Translations under genes and position numbers: made by a program
Notes under the pieces: generated by a model
The model's input: only the letters and a program-made list of their open reading frames with translations
What the model was told of the DNA's origin: nothing
The model's database searches: none
Assembly: GCF_964340395.1 (NCBI RefSeq)
Contig: NC_135562.1
Location: forward strand, 6,107,634-6,145,133
Source of the DNA: Glandiceps talaboti
Lineage: Eukaryota; Hemichordata; Enteropneusta; Spengelidae
Direction of reading: 5' to 3'
Length of the DNA: 37,500 nt
In this document: one piece after another, positions 37,485 to 37,500 of the stretch
How the letters are laid out: each line of letters begins with the position of its first letter
How positions within the stretch are numbered: position 1 is the stretch's first letter

Positions 37485-37500
37485 AGTCGCATTTCACATC
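37485..37500 (+). other. Possible start of coding exon 5 at right edge
   Basis: TTTATTACAG at 37475-37484 is a plausible acceptor. A phase-0 continuation after exon 4 would read SRISH before the window ends. Five residues cannot prove it. Confidence 0.4.

Overview
The window is a stretch of animal nuclear DNA. It is AT-rich and gene-poor, full of microsatellites, and carries a LINE remnant, several fold-back (MITE-like) inverted repeats and one spliced gene. Bacterial features (operons, Shine-Dalgarno sites, dense ORFs) are absent. Introns with GTAAGT/GTGAGT donors, a TATA-box promoter and a CR1/L2-type LINE tail point to a bilaterian, most likely a marine invertebrate (lophotrochozoan or invertebrate deuterostome). 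The species cannot be told from sequence alone.

Layout. Positions 1-90 are GATA and GACA tetranucleotide repeats. Positions 1247-2118 hold a 5'-truncated LINE reverse-transcriptase fragment embedded in a chain of period-4/5 microsatellites. Positions 2665-2795 are a near-perfect fold-back hairpin. From 4748 to 5088 there are AT, TG and TGTA arrays. From about 5.1 to 31.6 kb I find no convincing gene. That region holds a perfect 17-bp snap-back hairpin (8897-8935), a 280-bp ATG array inside one arm of an inverted repeat (12.5-13.3 kb), a diverged pair of 220-bp repeats (14.64 and 18.89 kb), a G-quadruplex motif (15.96 kb), a 212-nt homopyrimidine run (20.4 kb), compound AC/ATAC arrays (21.3 and 22.4 kb), a GACA array (24.6 kb) and a 42-bp-period minisatellite (28.5 kb).

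The only well-supported gene starts at about 31.6 kb on the + strand and runs off the right edge. It encodes the first 326 residues of a divergent SLC16/monocarboxylate-transporter-like major facilitator. A TATA box (31611) is followed by a leader with three small upstream ORFs, a first coding exon of only three codons (31864-31872), three larger exons (33973-34255, 34946-35242, 36480-36868) and possibly the first bases of another exon at 37485. All reading phases agree across these junctions. Its introns carry CRE sites, a POU-type palindrome, a GAC/GAT repeat and a 335-bp fold-back element flanked by TTAA.

I do not see a clearly new multi-gene system. The items most worth a second look are the transporter's missing family signature and its uORF-rich leader with a micro-exon start, the fold-back elements, and the trinucleotide array lying inside one arm of an inverted repeat.
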